DNA from: Planctomycetota bacterium
GTDB taxonomy: Bacteria > Planctomycetota > Planctomycetia > Pirellulales > Lacipirellulaceae
Direction of reading: 5' to 3'
Assembly: GCA_024278035.1 (NCBI GenBank)
Contig: JAJRUA010000064.1
Location: 1 to 5,886 of the forward strand
Length of the DNA: 5,886 bases
The position numbers and the translations under genes were made by a program. The notes under the pieces are model-generated. The model saw only the letters and a list, made by a program, of their open reading frames with translations. It had not been told where the DNA came from and did not search any database. Shown here piece after piece: positions 5,366 through 5,886 of the stretch (within the stretch, counting starts at the first letter, position 1; the number at the start of each line of letters is the position of its first letter).

Positions 5366-5886
5366 ATGTTCCTGGTTTCTCGGTACGCGGTCGTGTTAGC
5401 AACTTGCTTTGCTGTTTTTCCTCCTGCGGCCTTGGCGGAAGAGGATTTATCGAAGCCGCCGGAGGTGTCGCGTGAGTTTCGTGCGGCGTGGATTGCCACG
5501 GTGGCGAACATTGATTGGCCAACCAAGCCGGGGCTTTCCGCCGAACAGCTCAAGGCAGAGTTAGGCGGCCTGTTGGATTTGGCGGCAGAGCTAAAGATGA
5601 ATGCCATCGTGCTGCAAGTCCGCCCTGCGTGCGATGCGATTTACGTTTCGGACCTGGAGCCCTGGTCCGAGTTCCTTACGGGCCGGCAAGGCTTAGCGCC
5701 CGAGGGAGGATTTGATCCGCTCACCTGGGCGTGTGACGAGGCTCACCAGCGCGGACTGGAACTGCACGCTTGGTTCAACCCCTACCGCGCTTCGCATCCA
5801 AGCGGAAAAAGCGAACCGTCCGCCGACCATGTCAGTAAGAGGCACCCCGATCTGGTTCGGACCTACGGCAAGTACATGTGGCTCGA
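5366..5886 (+). CDS. Exported GHL10 glycoside-hydrolase-like protein, N-terminal part (runs off the window)
   Basis: The first 173 residues of a second GHL10-family protein are present; the frame is open at base 5886. A signal peptide covers 1-24 (hydrophobic AVVLATCFAVF, cleavage after ALA). The domain then begins at once with EFRAAWIATVANIDWP (37-52), followed by NAIVLQVRPACDAIYVSDLE (79-98), PWSEF (99-103) and GLELHAWFNPYR (130-141). These are close to the standard GHL10 motifs, closer than those of the divergent neighbour, which has a glycine where QVRP has its proline and HAWIN in place of HAWFNPYR. The protein is secreted to the periplasm or cell surface; its substrate is unknown, with glycan strands or a polysaccharide the likely class. 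The ATG at 5366 is the first Met before the signal peptide and lacks a clear Shine-Dalgarno site. Whether this copy also carries dockerin repeats or a PEP-CTERM signal cannot be seen. Confidence 0.87.
   Translation, partial: MFLVSRYAVVLATCFAVFPPAALAEEDLSKPPEVSREFRAAWIATVANIDWPTKPGLSAEQLKAELGGLLDLAAELKMNAIVLQVRPACDAIYVSDLEPWSEFLTGRQGLAPEGGFDPLTWACDEAHQRGLELHAWFNPYRASHPSGKSEPSADHVSKRHPDLVRTYGKYMWL

Noticed and set aside
5218..5607. Minus-strand open frame of 129 codons spanning the divergent promoter region
   Set aside because: It overlaps the start of the plus-strand GHL10 gene, whose signal peptide and motifs are clear, and has no recognisable feature.

Overview
The window looks like a chromosomal segment from a planctomycete, most likely of the Pirellulales type. 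The reasons are the combination of a PEP-CTERM sorting signal, dockerin-like calcium repeats on an exported protein, a Cys-rich coiled-coil outer-membrane barrel protein, and a YhaN-type ATPase next to an SbcD/YhaO-type protein. No rRNA, tRNA or CRISPR array is visible. The assignment rests on protein style only.

Layout, left to right. Positions 1-1888 hold a two-gene minus-strand unit: a 407-residue SbcD/YhaO-like metallophosphoesterase-fold protein (1888-665), then the first 191 residues of a YhaN/SbcC-like AAA ATPase (573 to the window edge). The 91-bp gap between them carries a degenerate 9-bp-period repeat. The SbcD/YhaO-like protein has lost almost all the metal-binding histidines of its family, so it may be a non-catalytic partner. 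Positions 1889-2577 are a long gap with a possible promoter, a run of ten G, a decayed C-terminal fragment of an IS256-type (mutator) transposase, and a strong intrinsic terminator serving the gene to its right.

Positions 2578-3441 (minus) encode a 287-residue outer-membrane beta-barrel protein with signal peptide, short coiled coil and six-cysteine linker. Positions 3555-5162 (minus) encode a 535-residue exported GHL10 (family-10-like) glycoside hydrolase with dockerin-like repeats and a PEP-CTERM anchor, followed by an unusual 31-residue tail. A 203-bp divergent intergenic region with a nested hairpin separates it from a second exported GHL10 gene on the plus strand (5366 to the window edge).

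Functionally there are two themes: DNA-end processing (SbcCD/YhaON-like) on the left, and cell-envelope or polysaccharide metabolism (two GHL10 enzymes and an outer-membrane barrel) on the right. The transposase relic lies between them. I do not see a clear new multi-gene system. The most unusual items are the apparently inactive SbcD/YhaO homologue and the PEP-CTERM protein with its extra tail.
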